From DASVWZ01 sp963708575 (GTDB lineage Bacteria; Acidobacteriota; Terriglobia; Terriglobales; Acidobacteriaceae), in assembly GCA_963708575.1 (NCBI GenBank), contig CAVPTB010000007.1, positions 930,001-994,000 on the forward strand: a stretch of DNA of 64,000 nucleotides, written 5' to 3'. The notes below the pieces were generated by a model. It worked only from the letters and a program-made list of their open reading frames with translations, searched no databases and was not told the origin of the DNA. The number at the start of each line of letters is the position of its first letter. Position 1 is the first letter of the stretch. Shown one piece after another: positions 19,353-28,511 of this stretch. The translations under genes were made by a program, and so were the position numbers.

Positions 19353-19471
19353 CAAAACCCTCAACATTGACTCATCGGGTAATTATTTGTGAGTTATACA
19401 GGGATAGGGGTATCGAAGGATGCGTAATCCTTCCGTATAACTGCGATATATTCGTAACGTCCTGGGGTAGT

Positions 19472-19657
19472 GTGCATTCCGATCGGGTCAAGCAAATCTC
19501 CGCCGAGTTGAGTCGTCTGTTCGAACAGCAGATGGAATTTCTCGAAACCAGGAAACTCGCCGAACTGACGGACGGGGACCTTCGCGGATACCACGAACGC
19601 AACCAGCGAATCTCAGAGCTGACCGCCGCCCTCAATCAACTGAATAAGGCTTCCTAA
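19472..19657 (+). CDS. Small hypothetical helical protein
   Basis: The 61-residue product from the GTG at 19472 is charged and predicted almost wholly helical (VKQISAELSRLFEQQMEFLE, LTDGDLRGYHERNQRISEL). The in-frame extension back to 19346 looks non-coding (Cys-rich, no ribosome site), so the shorter start is preferred. GGGG lies just before it. No family is recognised. It stands between a terminator and an unrelated membrane protein gene. Confidence 0.45.
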   Translation: MHSDRVKQISAELSRLFEQQMEFLETRKLAELTDGDLRGYHERNQRISELTAALNQLNKAS

Positions 19658-19736
19658 GCCTCCATTCGAAATCCCCCGAGCGCCAGCGAAGTCACCTTAG
19701 GCCTTATTATGCTTAAGATTCGCTGGAGGATCGCTC

Positions 19737-20417
19737 ATGTGCTTTTCGGCAACCGCCAATTTTGTCGGTAGCGGGGTTCTGGGAACCATCGGTGCCGTCA
19801 CTTTGACCAGGGTAAAGCATCGGCGTGAACTCCTCTTTGCCGCTCTGCCTGCACTCTTTGCGGTTCATCAGTTCACCGAGGGATTTGTTTGGCTCGGACT
19901 CGACGGTATCCTTTCCCCCAAAGTTGCCCACGTCATGGGCGCAGCGTTCATGCTCTACGCTCAGGGGATCCTCCCGTTTCTGCTGCCTTTGAGCGTGTGG
20001 TGGTTCGAGCCCAACCCGAAGAGCCGCAGCCGCATGCTGCCCTTCCTGGCGATCGGCGGTGCGACCACGCTCTATATTCTGTGGGCGCTCACCGCCTATT
20101 CCTTTCAGGTGTACATCAGGGAAAACAGCCTCGTTTACGTCAATCCGGCGACCAACAATACAGTGGTCGCAGTCTTCTACGTGATCGCAACTTGCGGATC
20201 CCTCTTTTTCTCCAAGATAAGGGCCATGGTCATCTTCGGCGCTGCAAACCTGATCATTCTGCTGGTCGTGATGGCGGTCAAGCGCTACGCCTTCACTTCG
20301 CTGTGGTGCGCCTACGCGGCGGTCGCGAGCGTAATTATTCTCGCTTATTTCTGGAAGACCATGAAACGCCGGCCATTCAAATACGCGGCAGCGATGGTAG
20401 AGCGCCTCACTCTTTAG
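19737..20417 (+). CDS. DUF6629-like integral membrane protein
   Basis: The 226-residue protein begins MCFSATANFVGSGVLG, the hallmark start of the DUF6629 membrane family, and has about seven hydrophobic segments. HQFTEGFVWL in the second segment and PLSVWWFEP after the third are also typical. No catalytic motif is seen and the function is unknown. It is a single gene, with nothing recognisable in the 150 bases after it. Confidence 0.75.
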   Translation: MCFSATANFVGSGVLGTIGAVTLTRVKHRRELLFAALPALFAVHQFTEGFVWLGLDGILSPKVAHVMGAAFMLYAQGILPFLLPLSVWWFEPNPKSRSRMLPFLAIGGATTLYILWALTAYSFQVYIRENSLVYVNPATNNTVVAVFYVIATCGSLFFSKIRAMVIFGAANLIILLVVMAVKRYAFTSLWCAYAAVASVIILAYFWKTMKRRPFKYAAAMVERLTL

Positions 20418-20568
20418 AGTCGCCGCCGAATCGTCGCACATGGGGAAAAGTTCATGCTGGTTGTTCTTGCCGGAGTCGATCGGCTTCCGCGTCCTTGGAG
20501 TAGATAACGACGTGCGCGCCAGTTGATCATCCGAAAACTCCCGGCCCACTTGCGGCCTGTATTCTCTT

Positions 20569-21295
20569 TCAGCAATAGCCAAGTAGGCCAAACACCTGTC
20601 TCGCATCCGCCAGCCGAAACGCCGCCGTGCTCTCACACCGGGGACAAACTTCATCGACATCCGTCGAATACACCGGAGCCCTCAGAAGATCGGCGCGCTC
20701 AGCAATCACCTCGCGCAGCCAAGCCGACGCGTCACTGAAACGTTTAGGATCATCCGGCTTACGGTGCTCTTGCCAGACATTCTCAATGTCCCCGGACCTT
20801 CGCGAAGTCCAGCATACGGAGAAAATCGCGCGCGTATTTCGGCGCCAGCGTTTGCCCCCGCAACAGATCGCAGCACAGACGCCCATGTCTCGCAACCAGA
20901 TCCTCGAAGGCCACAATTTGAAACACCAATCCGCCCAGTTCGATTTTCTGCGCCCGCTTCATCTCCGACCCATACGCGCGGAACACATCGATCCTCACCG
21001 AAGTGTCGGGATCCACCGCCTGCAGCATCGTTTTCGCTGGGGGATCATGCGGATGCACATGCCGCGAAATAACTAGGCCCCCGAGGCTCGCAGGCAGACA
21101 ATCGAAGCTCGCAGCAATAAAGTCCAGGTCGTGCAACCGTCGAACCAGGGGTGGTGCGCCCCTCTGACCGAGATGCAGTTCGATTGCTGTTCCACCGGCC
21201 AGCGCCCAACTCGAGACGTCATGTCTCGCCAGAAGATCCAGCGTACGCGACAAACGGCGGGCATCGTCATTTTCGTAGAAGGCTTTTATATCCAT
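20569..21295 (-). pseudogene. Nucleotidyltransferase-like protein (AbiEii-type fold), frameshifted
   Basis: The N-terminal 170 residues read as a minimal nucleotidyltransferase: WALAGGTAIELHLGQRG (the GG/GS substrate loop), RRLHDLDFIAA (acidic motif) and IDVFRAYG. This matches proteins filed with AbiEii/AbiGii toxins. The frame ends at 20783, but within a GGGG run near 20797 a one-base shift opens the continuation (SGDIENVWQEHRKPDDPKRF through CPRCESTAAF), ending at 20569. The C-terminal part has a CPRC motif. No antitoxin gene is adjacent, so a toxin role is not supported. ATG at 21295 is chosen over a TTG at 21307. Confidence 0.55.
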
Positions 21296-21513
21296 CTCTG
21301 CACCCAAACCTCACTTTTACTCGTCATTAAACCACAACCATGACCGGCGCAGGAGTGTTCCGCTGGCGTCTGTTCTGTGCACCCTACCCCATGCCCACGA
21401 ATACCTCCGCAGGTCCGCCGTAGACTCAAATAGGAAATGATCACTCTTATACAGCTAACTACAGGACCGTTCTCCTAAAATCAAGGCCGCCCACCGTCAC
21501 TTCATCTCAAACG

Positions 21514-22017
21514 GTGAGAAAGAATGTCGGCGTAGGAGAGTTCGCCATTCCGAACATCGAACCAGAGCCACCGAACACGCCAAATACCGTTGCGTTCATA
21601 TTGGAGCGAGAGCAAAAGTCTGTTATTGCGGAATGGCTGAAAAGAGTGAAGTTGGCTTCAGACCTGACCGCCGTCTCCCTCAGTGACGCGAAGCGAACCG
21701 CTCATCTGCCCGAACTATTGCAGGGCCTCATCGTCCGCCTGAAGAGAGGCAAGAGTGCTCCATCAATGATTTCCGACACCGCGGACCGGCACGGCAAGCT
21801 ACGCTTCGCGCAGGGCTACTCTGCCTCGATGCTTGTCGAGGAGTCGAAGATCTTCGAAGTCGCCGCCTTTGGCCTCCTGCACGTGCACCGGAACGAACTG
21901 AACCGGGAGGAATTGATGCTCGACGTAATCACGATCGCGGATGAAGCAGACTGTCAGCTTGAGCAAACCATGCGTGGGTTTGTGACAGCAGGAGAGCCGC
22001 GGGCGCTCCACAAATAA
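21514..22017 (+). CDS. RsbRD_N-like sensor domain protein
   Basis: The 167-residue all-helical protein resembles the RsbRD N-terminal domain (REQKSVIAEWLKRVK, LPELLQGLIVRL, the motif ADRHGKLRFAQGYSASMLVEE, then ITIADEADCQLEQTM). In Acidobacteriota this globin-like domain usually forms the N-terminus of histidine kinases; here it stands alone. No kinase or STAS domain follows. The GTG at 21514 is the only reasonable start. A stand-alone stress or signal sensor is inferred, with moderate certainty about the family. Confidence 0.55.
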   Translation: MRKNVGVGEFAIPNIEPEPPNTPNTVAFILEREQKSVIAEWLKRVKLASDLTAVSLSDAKRTAHLPELLQGLIVRLKRGKSAPSMISDTADRHGKLRFAQGYSASMLVEESKIFEVAAFGLLHVHRNELNREELMLDVITIADEADCQLEQTMRGFVTAGEPRALHK

Positions 22018-22094
22018 AATCCTCCGGGCAGATTCCCCAGGTCTCTTTACGCCTCCCCGAGACCGGGACTTGGCGGGCTCCTCAGCCGAGCGCT

Positions 22095-22232
22095 CTCTGC
22101 GGAGCCTGGGGGCAGGTCGCGAAGGGCACGATTCCTTCGTGCCCATAAGCCACCGTCCGAATCCCCCGAGCGCAGCGAGGGCCCGGCATCAATCCCATTA
22201 GCGCCGGGCCACCCGTCCGCACACTCCAACCA
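22095..22232. repeat. Diverged copy of the composite hairpin repeat
   Basis: GGGCACGA-ttcc-TTCGTGCCC (about 22127-22146) and the following GAATCCCCCGAGCGCAGCGA-type block have the order found in the tandem repeats 600 bases downstream, but with many substitutions that keep the hairpin pairing. It is an old or separate copy of the same family. Confidence 0.5.
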
Positions 22233-22256
22233 ATCCGTCGCGACACCACTCTGAAA

Positions 22257-22655
22257 CTAGTGACCCCAGTGGTTGTGATTGCGCTGGTAATCGTGGAGCC
22301 GGCTGACATCGTCGTTCAACACATCTCGATCGCGCGGAGACAGCCTTTGGTCATCCGCCGACTTTCTCAGCGAATCAATGACGTCGTTCAGAAGGCCGTT
22401 GTCGAAACGGCCCTGATCGAGATCGGCCTGCATTTTGCTGAGTTCTTCTTTAGTCCTCGCCAGCCGCGCATTTTCTTTTTCGCTCGCGTTTCGGGCACTC
22501 CAGATATGCTCAAGATCTTGCCCGACATGGGAGAACACTTGCGGCCGCCATTGGTCGCCACGGTAGCGCTCATCCCGATCGTGATACCAGTCCTGTGCAA
22601 AAGCCATTGATGTTACCGATGCCAGAATCAAAACGGCCGTCATGATGTGTTTCAT
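22257..22655 (-). CDS. Small secreted hypothetical protein
   Basis: The 132-residue protein has a clear signal peptide (MKHIMTAVLILASVTSMAFAQ). The mature part is highly charged, with DRDERYRGDQWRPQ, a helical region (ENARLARTKEELSKMQADLD) and a His/Asn-rich end (RNHNHWGH). It looks like a small periplasmic helical protein. No family or function is recognised. It lies next to repeat DNA on both sides. Confidence 0.65.
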   Translation of the reverse strand: MKHIMTAVLILASVTSMAFAQDWYHDRDERYRGDQWRPQVFSHVGQDLEHIWSARNASEKENARLARTKEELSKMQADLDQGRFDNGLLNDVIDSLRKSADDQRLSPRDRDVLNDDVSRLHDYQRNHNHWGH

Positions 22656-22757
22656 GTATGCTCCTTTGCGGAAGGCTCAAAAGGCCGAAGCGCCATCGAT
22701 AGATGCGTTTAATGAAACCAACGTTGTAACTATCCGTCGATCGTCGTGCTGACTGTC

Positions 22758-23905
22758 GATTGTCATGCTGAGCAAAGCGAAGCATCCCTATAGCCACAAT
22801 ACCGCGTGCGTCCACCGTGCGACGCCCTTTGCGGTTAGCTTTTTGTTTTAGGATGTGCAGCGCTTTGAGCAATGCGATAAAAGTCCCGGGAAGGGCACGA
22901 ATTCATTCGTGCCAATCAGCCACCATTTGAAATCCCACGAGCGAAGCGAGGGCCCACTGCGCCCCATCAATTCCAGAATTCTCACGGGCGTGCGGGAGCG
23001 CCCGATCCGCGCTTCACCGGATTGCGGTGCACCAGCGCTAACCACACAAACCGAATGGCAGAACCTCGATTGTCATGCTGAGCAAAGCGAAGCATCCCTA
23101 CAGCCACAATACCGCGTGCGTCCACCGTGCGACGCCCTTTGCGGCTAGCTTTGGTCTTTAGGAACGGAGCGCTTTCAGCCGGGAGGGGCACGAATTCATT
23201 CGTGCCAATCAGCCGCCATTTGAAATCCCACGAGCGAAGCGAGGGCCCTGCTGCGCCCCATCAATTCCAGAATTCTCAAGGGCGGGCGAGGAGCGCCCGA
23301 TCCGCCCTTCACCGGATTGCGGTGCACCAACGCTAACCACACAAACCGAATGGCAGAGTCTTTGATTGTCATGCTGAGCAAAGCGAAGCATCCCTACAGC
23401 CACAATACCGCGTGCGTCCACCGTGCGACCCCTTTGCGGTTAGCTTTTTGTTTTAGGATGTGCAGCGCTTTGAGCAATGCGATAAAAGTCTCGGGAAGGG
23501 CACGAATTCATTCGTGCCAATCAGCCGCCACCCGAAATCCCACGAGCGAAGCGAGGGCCCACTGCGCCCCATCAATTCCAGAATTCTCACGGGCGGGGAG
23601 GAGCGCCCGATCCGCCCTTCACCGGATTGCGGTGCACCAGCGCTAACCACACAAACAGAATGGCAGAACCTCGATTGTCATGCTGAGCAAAGCGAAGCAT
23701 CCCTATAGCCCACAATACCGCGTGCGTCCATCGTGCGACGCCCTTTGCGGTTAGCTTTTTGTTTTAGGATGTGCAGCGCTTTGAGCAATGCGATAAAAGT
23801 CTCGGGAAGGGCACGAATTCATTCGTGCCAATCAGCCTCCACCCGAAATCCCACGAGCGAAGCGAGGGCCCACTGCGCCCCATCAATTCCAGAATTCTCA
23901 AGGCG
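22758..23905. repeat. Four tandem copies of a ~300-base composite hairpin repeat
   Basis: Copies start at 22758, 23068, 23364 and 23673 (periods 310, 296 and 309); the last is cut at about 23905. Each holds, in order, GTCATGCTGAGCAAAGCGAA, a spacer with GCGTGCGTCCA, the hairpin GGCACGAATTCATTCGTGCC (first copy 22894-22913), CCCACGAGCGAAGCGAGGG, then CACCGGATTGCGGTGCACCA. No reading frame is conserved as a protein: open frames in it just repeat and have no start or family. Further copies occur at 25.7-26.5 and 28.5-28.9 kb. Confidence 0.85.
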
Positions 23906-23908
23906 GGT

Positions 23909-23943
23909 GGCCCGGCCTTTCGCGTTCTCTGCGAAGGCCGGGG
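23909..23943 (+). repeat. REP-like palindrome
   Basis: The palindrome CCGGCCTTTCGCG...TGCGAAGGCCGG has a 10-11 bp stem with one bulged T. It is the same element that brackets the RAYT gene at 26461 and 27089, and it abuts the end of the tandem repeat block. From here to 24148 I see no gene. Confidence 0.7.
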
Positions 23944-24148
23944 CGGTTACTGCCCGGATTTATCTATTGTTGGTTCAGTTTTCATAATAAAAGAACCCTC
24001 TCCTTGCAGTCCCGATGGGATGGCCTTTCGCCTGCGCGGAACCGGACGGTCAGCCGTCCAGTCCGCCCGTTGCGCCCAAACAAAAACTTTCGTGTTTGGC
24101 CTCAATTCGTCTCGATGCGAGAGGAGTTTGATCCTCGCGCAGGCCTTG

Positions 24149-24775
24149 CTATGTGGTCGTCACTGTCACGGCCTGACGCACATACCGGCTGCTTTCCAGT
24201 TGCTGCACCATGAATGCCGCCAGATCGGCCCGCCCGATCTTGTGCGCCTTCTCGCCGCCCTCCGTGCTCAGCACCCTGGCAACGCCGGTCTTCTCGCCGT
24301 CGGTCAACATCGGCGGCCGCACGAGTGTCCAGTCCAAGTTGCTGCCTTCGATCTCGGCCTCCATGCCCGCCTTGTCTACCAGCAGACCGCGCAGAAACGT
24401 CTTCATCAGCAGGTGCTCGTTGAAAAATCCGGCATTCTTGACGCTCTGGCCCGCACCGACCACCGAAATCTTCAGCAATCGCCGCACCCCATTGCGCCGC
24501 ATCGCGTCCACAATATTGTGTGCCGCGCTCGTTTCCATCGTCGTCACTTTCCACGGCGTCTTGCCGCCCAGCGCGTCGATCACCGCGTCCTGTCCGGCGA
24601 CCGCAACGTCGACCGCGGCCGCGTCCAGCACGTCGCCCGCAACAACTCTGACATTCGCCTTCTTGTACTGCGCGGCTCCGCGCACGAAAGCCGTCACCTT
24701 ATGCCCGGCCGCCAGCGCCTCATTTACCAGCGCTTCTCCGCTCTTGCCCGCTGCTCCAATCACTAGAACTTTCAT
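24149..24775 (-). CDS. NAD(P)-binding oxidoreductase (NmrA/BLVRB-like SDR)
   Basis: The 208-residue protein begins with the Rossmann motif VLVIGAAGKSGEALV and has the pattern of atypical SDRs related to flavin reductase/biliverdin reductase B (VVAGDVLDAAAV, DAVIDALGG, LLKISVVGAG, LDWTLVRPPMLTDG). The Tyr-Lys catalytic pair of classical SDRs is absent. It is divergent from a TetR regulator with palindromes in between, so it is probably that regulator's target. The substrate is unknown. Confidence 0.85.
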   Translation of the reverse strand: MKVLVIGAAGKSGEALVNEALAAGHKVTAFVRGAAQYKKANVRVVAGDVLDAAAVDVAVAGQDAVIDALGGKTPWKVTTMETSAAHNIVDAMRRNGVRRLLKISVVGAGQSVKNAGFFNEHLLMKTFLRGLLVDKAGMEAEIEGSNLDWTLVRPPMLTDGEKTGVARVLSTEGGEKAHKIGRADLAAFMVQQLESSRYVRQAVTVTTT

Positions 24776-24844
24776 CGCATTCTCCTTTGCCTCGTATTTG
24801 GCCGCCTATCCAAATGAGCGACCTGACTATTAGAGGCTCAGAAA

Positions 24845-24887
24845 AACCATTGGTTGCAAAATAATCAGTGGTTAATGACCAATGGTT
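24845..24887. promoter_or_regulatory. Candidate TetR operators between divergent genes
   Basis: AACCATTGGTT (24845-24855) and GACCAATGGTT (24877-24887) are near-perfect palindromes 32 bases apart, about three helical turns. They lie in the 163 bases between the oxidoreductase and the TetR gene, the usual place for an autoregulatory operator. The specificity is inferred, not shown. Confidence 0.5.
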
Positions 24888-24938
24888 AGAAAATAACAAT
24901 CGGTCGCAACAATCATCAAAATGGACTAAGCTATTGAA

Positions 24939-25619
24939 GTGACATCCCAATCACCAAGTCGCCGTGTAGAGCGCAAGGAGAGATTGCGGGGCGAAATCCT
25001 TGCGGCTGCCAGCAAAATGTTTGCCGATCGGGGCTACGAAGCCGTGACGCTTCGCGCGATCGCTAAAGAGATCGGCTATACGCACGCCGTGATTTATCAG
25101 CATTTCCCCGACAAATGGCATATTCTTGCCGAGTTGAGCAGCGAGACGATCGGGCAGTTGATTCAGAACTTCGACGCCATCGCCGCTAAGCACCCTAAAC
25201 CGAAAGAGCGTCTTTTTGCGACTTCACGCGGCTTGATTCAGTTCTGCACTGCCCATCCACAGCAGTTCCGCAACGTCTTCTTCGGGCCGGAGAACCGCAA
25301 CGGTATCCGCGCTGGACAATATATCAACGATATTGGCACGCCTTTGTTCCAACGTTTCGTGCAGCTCTTTTTCGATGTTGCCAGGGATGAAGGACTGCCA
25401 AGCAGGGATGACATAGTGGTGGCCCACACCTGGTGGTACACGATCCTTGGCCTCGCGACACTCATGGTCATCCAAGGGGTTGTGCCTGACTTGCCTGACC
25501 AGACTCTCCTGGTCGAGCAAACGATCGCCACGCTTTGGGCGGGCGTCCAGGTTGTTCCGCGATTGCCCAAGAGCGCAATCATTAAGCGATCCGGCCGAGC
25601 CCGTGCCTCAAAGCGCTAG
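24939..25619 (+). CDS. TetR/AcrR family transcriptional regulator
   Basis: The 226-residue protein has the TetR HTH at residues 15-60 (ILAAASKMFADRGYEAVTLR, AIAKEIGYTHAVIYQHFPDK) and a helical ligand-binding domain with a WHG-like C-terminal fold (HTWWYTILGLATLMV). A basic tail (KRSGRARASKR) ends it. The GTG at 24939 is used. It is divergent from the NAD(P)-binding oxidoreductase at 24775 and likely represses it and itself through the intervening palindromes. Confidence 0.9.
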   Translation: MTSQSPSRRVERKERLRGEILAAASKMFADRGYEAVTLRAIAKEIGYTHAVIYQHFPDKWHILAELSSETIGQLIQNFDAIAAKHPKPKERLFATSRGLIQFCTAHPQQFRNVFFGPENRNGIRAGQYINDIGTPLFQRFVQLFFDVARDEGLPSRDDIVVAHTWWYTILGLATLMVIQGVVPDLPDQTLLVEQTIATLWAGVQVVPRLPKSAIIKRSGRARASKR

Positions 25620-25685
25620 CAATAACAGCTCTATCTACTTAGGAGTCGTTGGAGATATTCCCGTGGCGTACCAGGGTGTCAACCG

Positions 25686-26520
25686 CCCCATCAATTCCGG
25701 AATTCTCAAGGGCGGGTGGGAGCGCCCGATCCGCGCTTCACCGGATTGCGGTGCACCAGCGCTAACCACACAAACCGAATGGCAGAACCTCGATTGTCGT
25801 GCTGAGCAAAGCGAAGCATCCCTATGGGCCACAATACCGCGTGCGTCCACGTGCGACGCCCTTTGCGGTTACCTTTGGTCTTTGGGAAGGGAGCGCTTTC
25901 AGCCGGGAAGGGCACGAATTCATTCGTGCCAATCAGCCGCCATTTGAAATCCCACGAGCGAAGCGAGGGCCCGCTGCGCCGAGCGCTGACCCCGCGTTCG
26001 TCGAGCAACCGAAGCTGGTGGTTAGCTTTTTGTCTTGGGGATGGGCATCGATAAATGTTTCGGGAAGGGCACGAATTCATTCGTGCCAATAAGCCGCCCC
26101 TCGATTTCCCACGAGCGAAGCGAGGGCCCGCTGCGCCGAGCGCTGACCCCGCGTTCGTCGAGCAACCGAAGCTGGTGGCTAGCTTTTTGTCTTGGATGGG
26201 CATCGATAAATGTTTCGGGAAGGGCACGAATTCATTCGTGCCGATAAGCCGTCCCTCGATTTCCCACGAGCGAAGCGAGGGCCCGCTGCATGTCAATTCC
26301 AGAATTCTCAAGGGCGGGCGGGAGCGCTCGATCCGCGCTTCACCGGATTGCGGTGCACCAGCTGCTAACCACACAAACAGAATGGCAGAACCTCGATTGT
26401 CATGCTGAGCAAAGCGAAGCATCCCTATGGCACCAATACCGCCGGCACCGACCCGCGGGTGGCCCGGCCTTTCGCGTTCTCTGCGAAGGCCGGGGATGTT
26501 CAATCCTCACAGAATGAGAT
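25686..26520. repeat. Composite hairpin repeat block upstream of the RAYT gene
   Basis: 25686-25985 is one further copy of the ~300-base unit of the 22.7 kb block. From about 26008 a related ~160-base unit (GCTTTTTGTCTTGG, GGGCATCGATAAATGTTTCG, the hairpin GGCACGAATTCATTCGTGCC, CCCACGAGCGAAGCGAGGG) occurs twice in tandem (about 26008 and 26168). 26283-26516 is the second half of the long unit plus a REP palindrome. Frames through the block are not real genes. Confidence 0.8.
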
Positions 26521-27123
26521 TGACCTTGGCCGCTAGCCTGACTTCATGCCCTGGGGTCTGAAACGTTATCAACAAAATCGCCAGCTGCATTACATCACCT
26601 TCACCTGCTACCATCGCGCGAAGTTTCTGGCCACGCCGCACGCCCGGGACATCTTTGTTTACAATTTGGAGCGCGCTCGTCGATGGTACGGGTTCTATAT
26701 TGTCGGATACGTGGTCATGCCCGAGCACGTGCATCTGCTGGTGAGTGAGCCGGAACGTGCAACGTTGGCGCTGGCTTTGCAGATGTTGAAGCAAACCGCT
26801 TCGCGGAAGCTGAAAGCCATTGCGGGCGAGAATCCTTTCTGGCAAGCGCGGTACTATGATTTCAACGTGTGGAGCGAGCGCAAGCGGATGGAGAAGTTAC
26901 GCTATATGCATCGAAATCCAGTGAAACGCGGATTGGTGGAACGGGCCGAGGACTGGCGATGGAGCAGCTTCCGTCACTATCTGACCGATGAGGATGCGGG
27001 AGTGGAGATTGAGTCGCAATGGACGGCGCGCCGGCGAGAGAGTCTGGGAGTCCATCCGACAGTGCGGCGGAGGGAATCGGCGTAACCTCCCCGGCCTTCG
27101 CAGAGGACGCGAAAGGCCAGGCC
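26461..27123 (+). mobile_element. RAYT element: transposase gene bracketed by inverted REP palindromes
   Basis: A 35-base palindromic element at 26461-26495 recurs in inverted orientation at 27089-27123 with only two mismatches. Between them lies the RAYT coding gene (26546-27085), whose stop is three bases from the right copy. RAYTs bracketed by REP sequences in inverse orientation are a known arrangement. Other copies of the same palindrome at 23909 and 28812 sit at the ends of composite repeats. Confidence 0.75.
26546..27085 (+). CDS. REP-associated tyrosine transposase (RAYT)
   Basis: The 179-residue protein belongs to the Y1/HUH transposase superfamily of the REP-associated type. It starts GLKRYQQNRQLHYITFTCYH, has the metal-binding HUH motif MPEHVHLLV, and YMHRNPVKRGLVERAEDWRWSS, the region typical of RAYTs. 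The catalytic Tyr is probably one of the residues in the ARYYDFNV / KLRYMHRN part. RAYTs are known to bind and process REP hairpins as single strands. The palindromes on both sides and at 23.9 and 28.8 kb are its likely targets. Confidence 0.9.
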   Translation: MPWGLKRYQQNRQLHYITFTCYHRAKFLATPHARDIFVYNLERARRWYGFYIVGYVVMPEHVHLLVSEPERATLALALQMLKQTASRKLKAIAGENPFWQARYYDFNVWSERKRMEKLRYMHRNPVKRGLVERAEDWRWSSFRHYLTDEDAGVEIESQWTARRRESLGVHPTVRRRESA

Positions 27124-27138
27124 ACCCGTCAGGGCCCT

Positions 27139-28413
27139 TTACGGTATGAACTCAAACGCAGTACCGCGACCGTAGTAGCCGGCCCAACTCGTAGTCCCAT
27201 AGAGATTTTGCCCGGATGCATCGAAGGTAAGGCCTCCTCTCGGCGAATTGCCACCCCAAATATTGAAGCTTCGCATGACCTTCTCGGTCCAATTACCGCT
27301 GCCGTCTGGTGTCAGTCGAAAGATTGTCCCCGAGTCATAATCACCACCCGCATAGGTGGTGCCGTAGAGTCGCCCAGAGCCATCAAGAATCAGCTTGCCT
27401 TGCGGAGAGCTTCCATCAATACCAGAGCCGAATTCGTGCAAAACCTTGATTTTCCACTTACCACTGGGGGACGGCACTAATTCAAACACTCCGCCCCAGA
27501 TCCCCTCAGTCTCTCCGTACAAGTTGCCGCTAGCGTCAAAAATTACGCCGTTGCTCGGCATGAAGCCGTCCTCGCCATGAAAGCTGTGAATTACTCTCTC
27601 TTTCCACGTCCCATCGGGAGAGGGAACCAATTGATAGACCGTTCCGCAACCGTCGTAATCGCTGCATCTTTGGGTTTTGTCGGTTCCCCCATACCCAGTG
27701 GTGCCGTACAGATTACCTTTCGCATCGAAGCTCACCGTCGACGACGGAAAGTAACCATCTTTCCCATCTTGCTGAAAGTTGTGAAGCACGGACTCACTCC
27801 AGGTCCCATCGGTCCCAGGAGACAGGCGAAAAACGGTTCCGGAGAGATGGGAGCCTCCCACTCTGGTAGTGCCGTACAAGTTGCCTACCGGATCGACAAT
27901 CACACCTGCCAGCGGACTCCCGCCATCGTTGCCGGTGGCACTAAAGTTGTGCAGGATCAACTCCGTCCAACCGCCATTCTTGCCCGGTTTCAGTTCGAAC
28001 ACGGTTCCACAGCCGCTGCCGCCGCAGGCCGAACCCGAAGTGCCGCCCCCCAACGTTGTGCCATAGAGATTCCCGGTAGCATCGAAGACGAGGGTCGAGT
28101 ACGGTTGAGCGCCGTCTGTATCGCTTTCACCGAAACTGTGGAGAATCTTCTCGGTCCATTCTCCGTCCGAACCCTGCATTAATTCGAATACAGTTCCTTT
28201 ACCGTATTTGCCGCCTCCCGCAGTAGTCCCGTACAGGTTGCCGGACGAATCGAGAATGAGCGAAGCTGATGCAAAGATGCCGTCCCGTCCGTTGCTTTGG
28301 AAAGCGTGGAGCGTCGTTTCACGGCCAGTTGCCGAGGCCACCATTGTTGCGGTAAGAACCCCGAAGAGCGCGTACCCCGCCAGCGTCAAGCGGGTCGTTC
28401 CGTTCTTGTGCAT
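27139..28413 (-). CDS. GloVer-repeat secreted protein (TIGR03803-type)
   Basis: The 424-residue product repeats about eight times a unit of the form GxLIxDxxGNLYGTTxxGGxxxxGTVFxL, the GloVer motif of choice-of-anchor tandem-repeat proteins, predicted to build a beta-propeller. Start 28413 is chosen because GGGAGG lies five bases upstream of its ATG; it gives a signal segment (LAGYALFGVLTATMVASATG). The open frame further upstream to 28641 runs into repeat DNA and is not coding. A second GloVer protein is at 34191. Secreted or surface location is inferred and the function is unknown. It is enclosed between two near-identical repeat blocks. Confidence 0.8.
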   Translation of the reverse strand: MHKNGTTRLTLAGYALFGVLTATMVASATGRETTLHAFQSNGRDGIFASASLILDSSGNLYGTTAGGGKYGKGTVFELMQGSDGEWTEKILHSFGESDTDGAQPYSTLVFDATGNLYGTTLGGGTSGSACGGSGCGTVFELKPGKNGGWTELILHNFSATGNDGGSPLAGVIVDPVGNLYGTTRVGGSHLSGTVFRLSPGTDGTWSESVLHNFQQDGKDGYFPSSTVSFDAKGNLYGTTGYGGTDKTQRCSDYDGCGTVYQLVPSPDGTWKERVIHSFHGEDGFMPSNGVIFDASGNLYGETEGIWGGVFELVPSPSGKWKIKVLHEFGSGIDGSSPQGKLILDGSGRLYGTTYAGGDYDSGTIFRLTPDGSGNWTEKVMRSFNIWGGNSPRGGLTFDASGQNLYGTTSWAGYYGRGTAFEFIP

Positions 28414-28511
28414 TATGCCTCCCAAATAGAAACATGTTTGCATGTATTCACCACACTGAAAGTAGACCGACTTTACCAGGGAGGAAGAAGTGAACAGTGA
28501 AAATATTATAG

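Noticed and set aside
20569..21295. Toxin-antitoxin system
   Set aside because: The nucleotidyltransferase resembles AbiEii-type proteins but no antitoxin gene adjoins it and the frame is broken.
22758..23905. Regular repeats looking like a CRISPR array
   Set aside because: Units are about 300 bases, nearly identical throughout and have no unique spacers; no cas gene is near.
23771..24766. 331-codon plus-strand frame starting in the repeats
   Set aside because: It runs through repeat DNA and then antisense to the NAD(P)-binding oxidoreductase; no signal or domain.
25706..26503. 265-codon minus-strand frame in the repeat block
   Set aside because: The peptide itself is a repeated translation of the hairpin units; similar frames appear in every copy.
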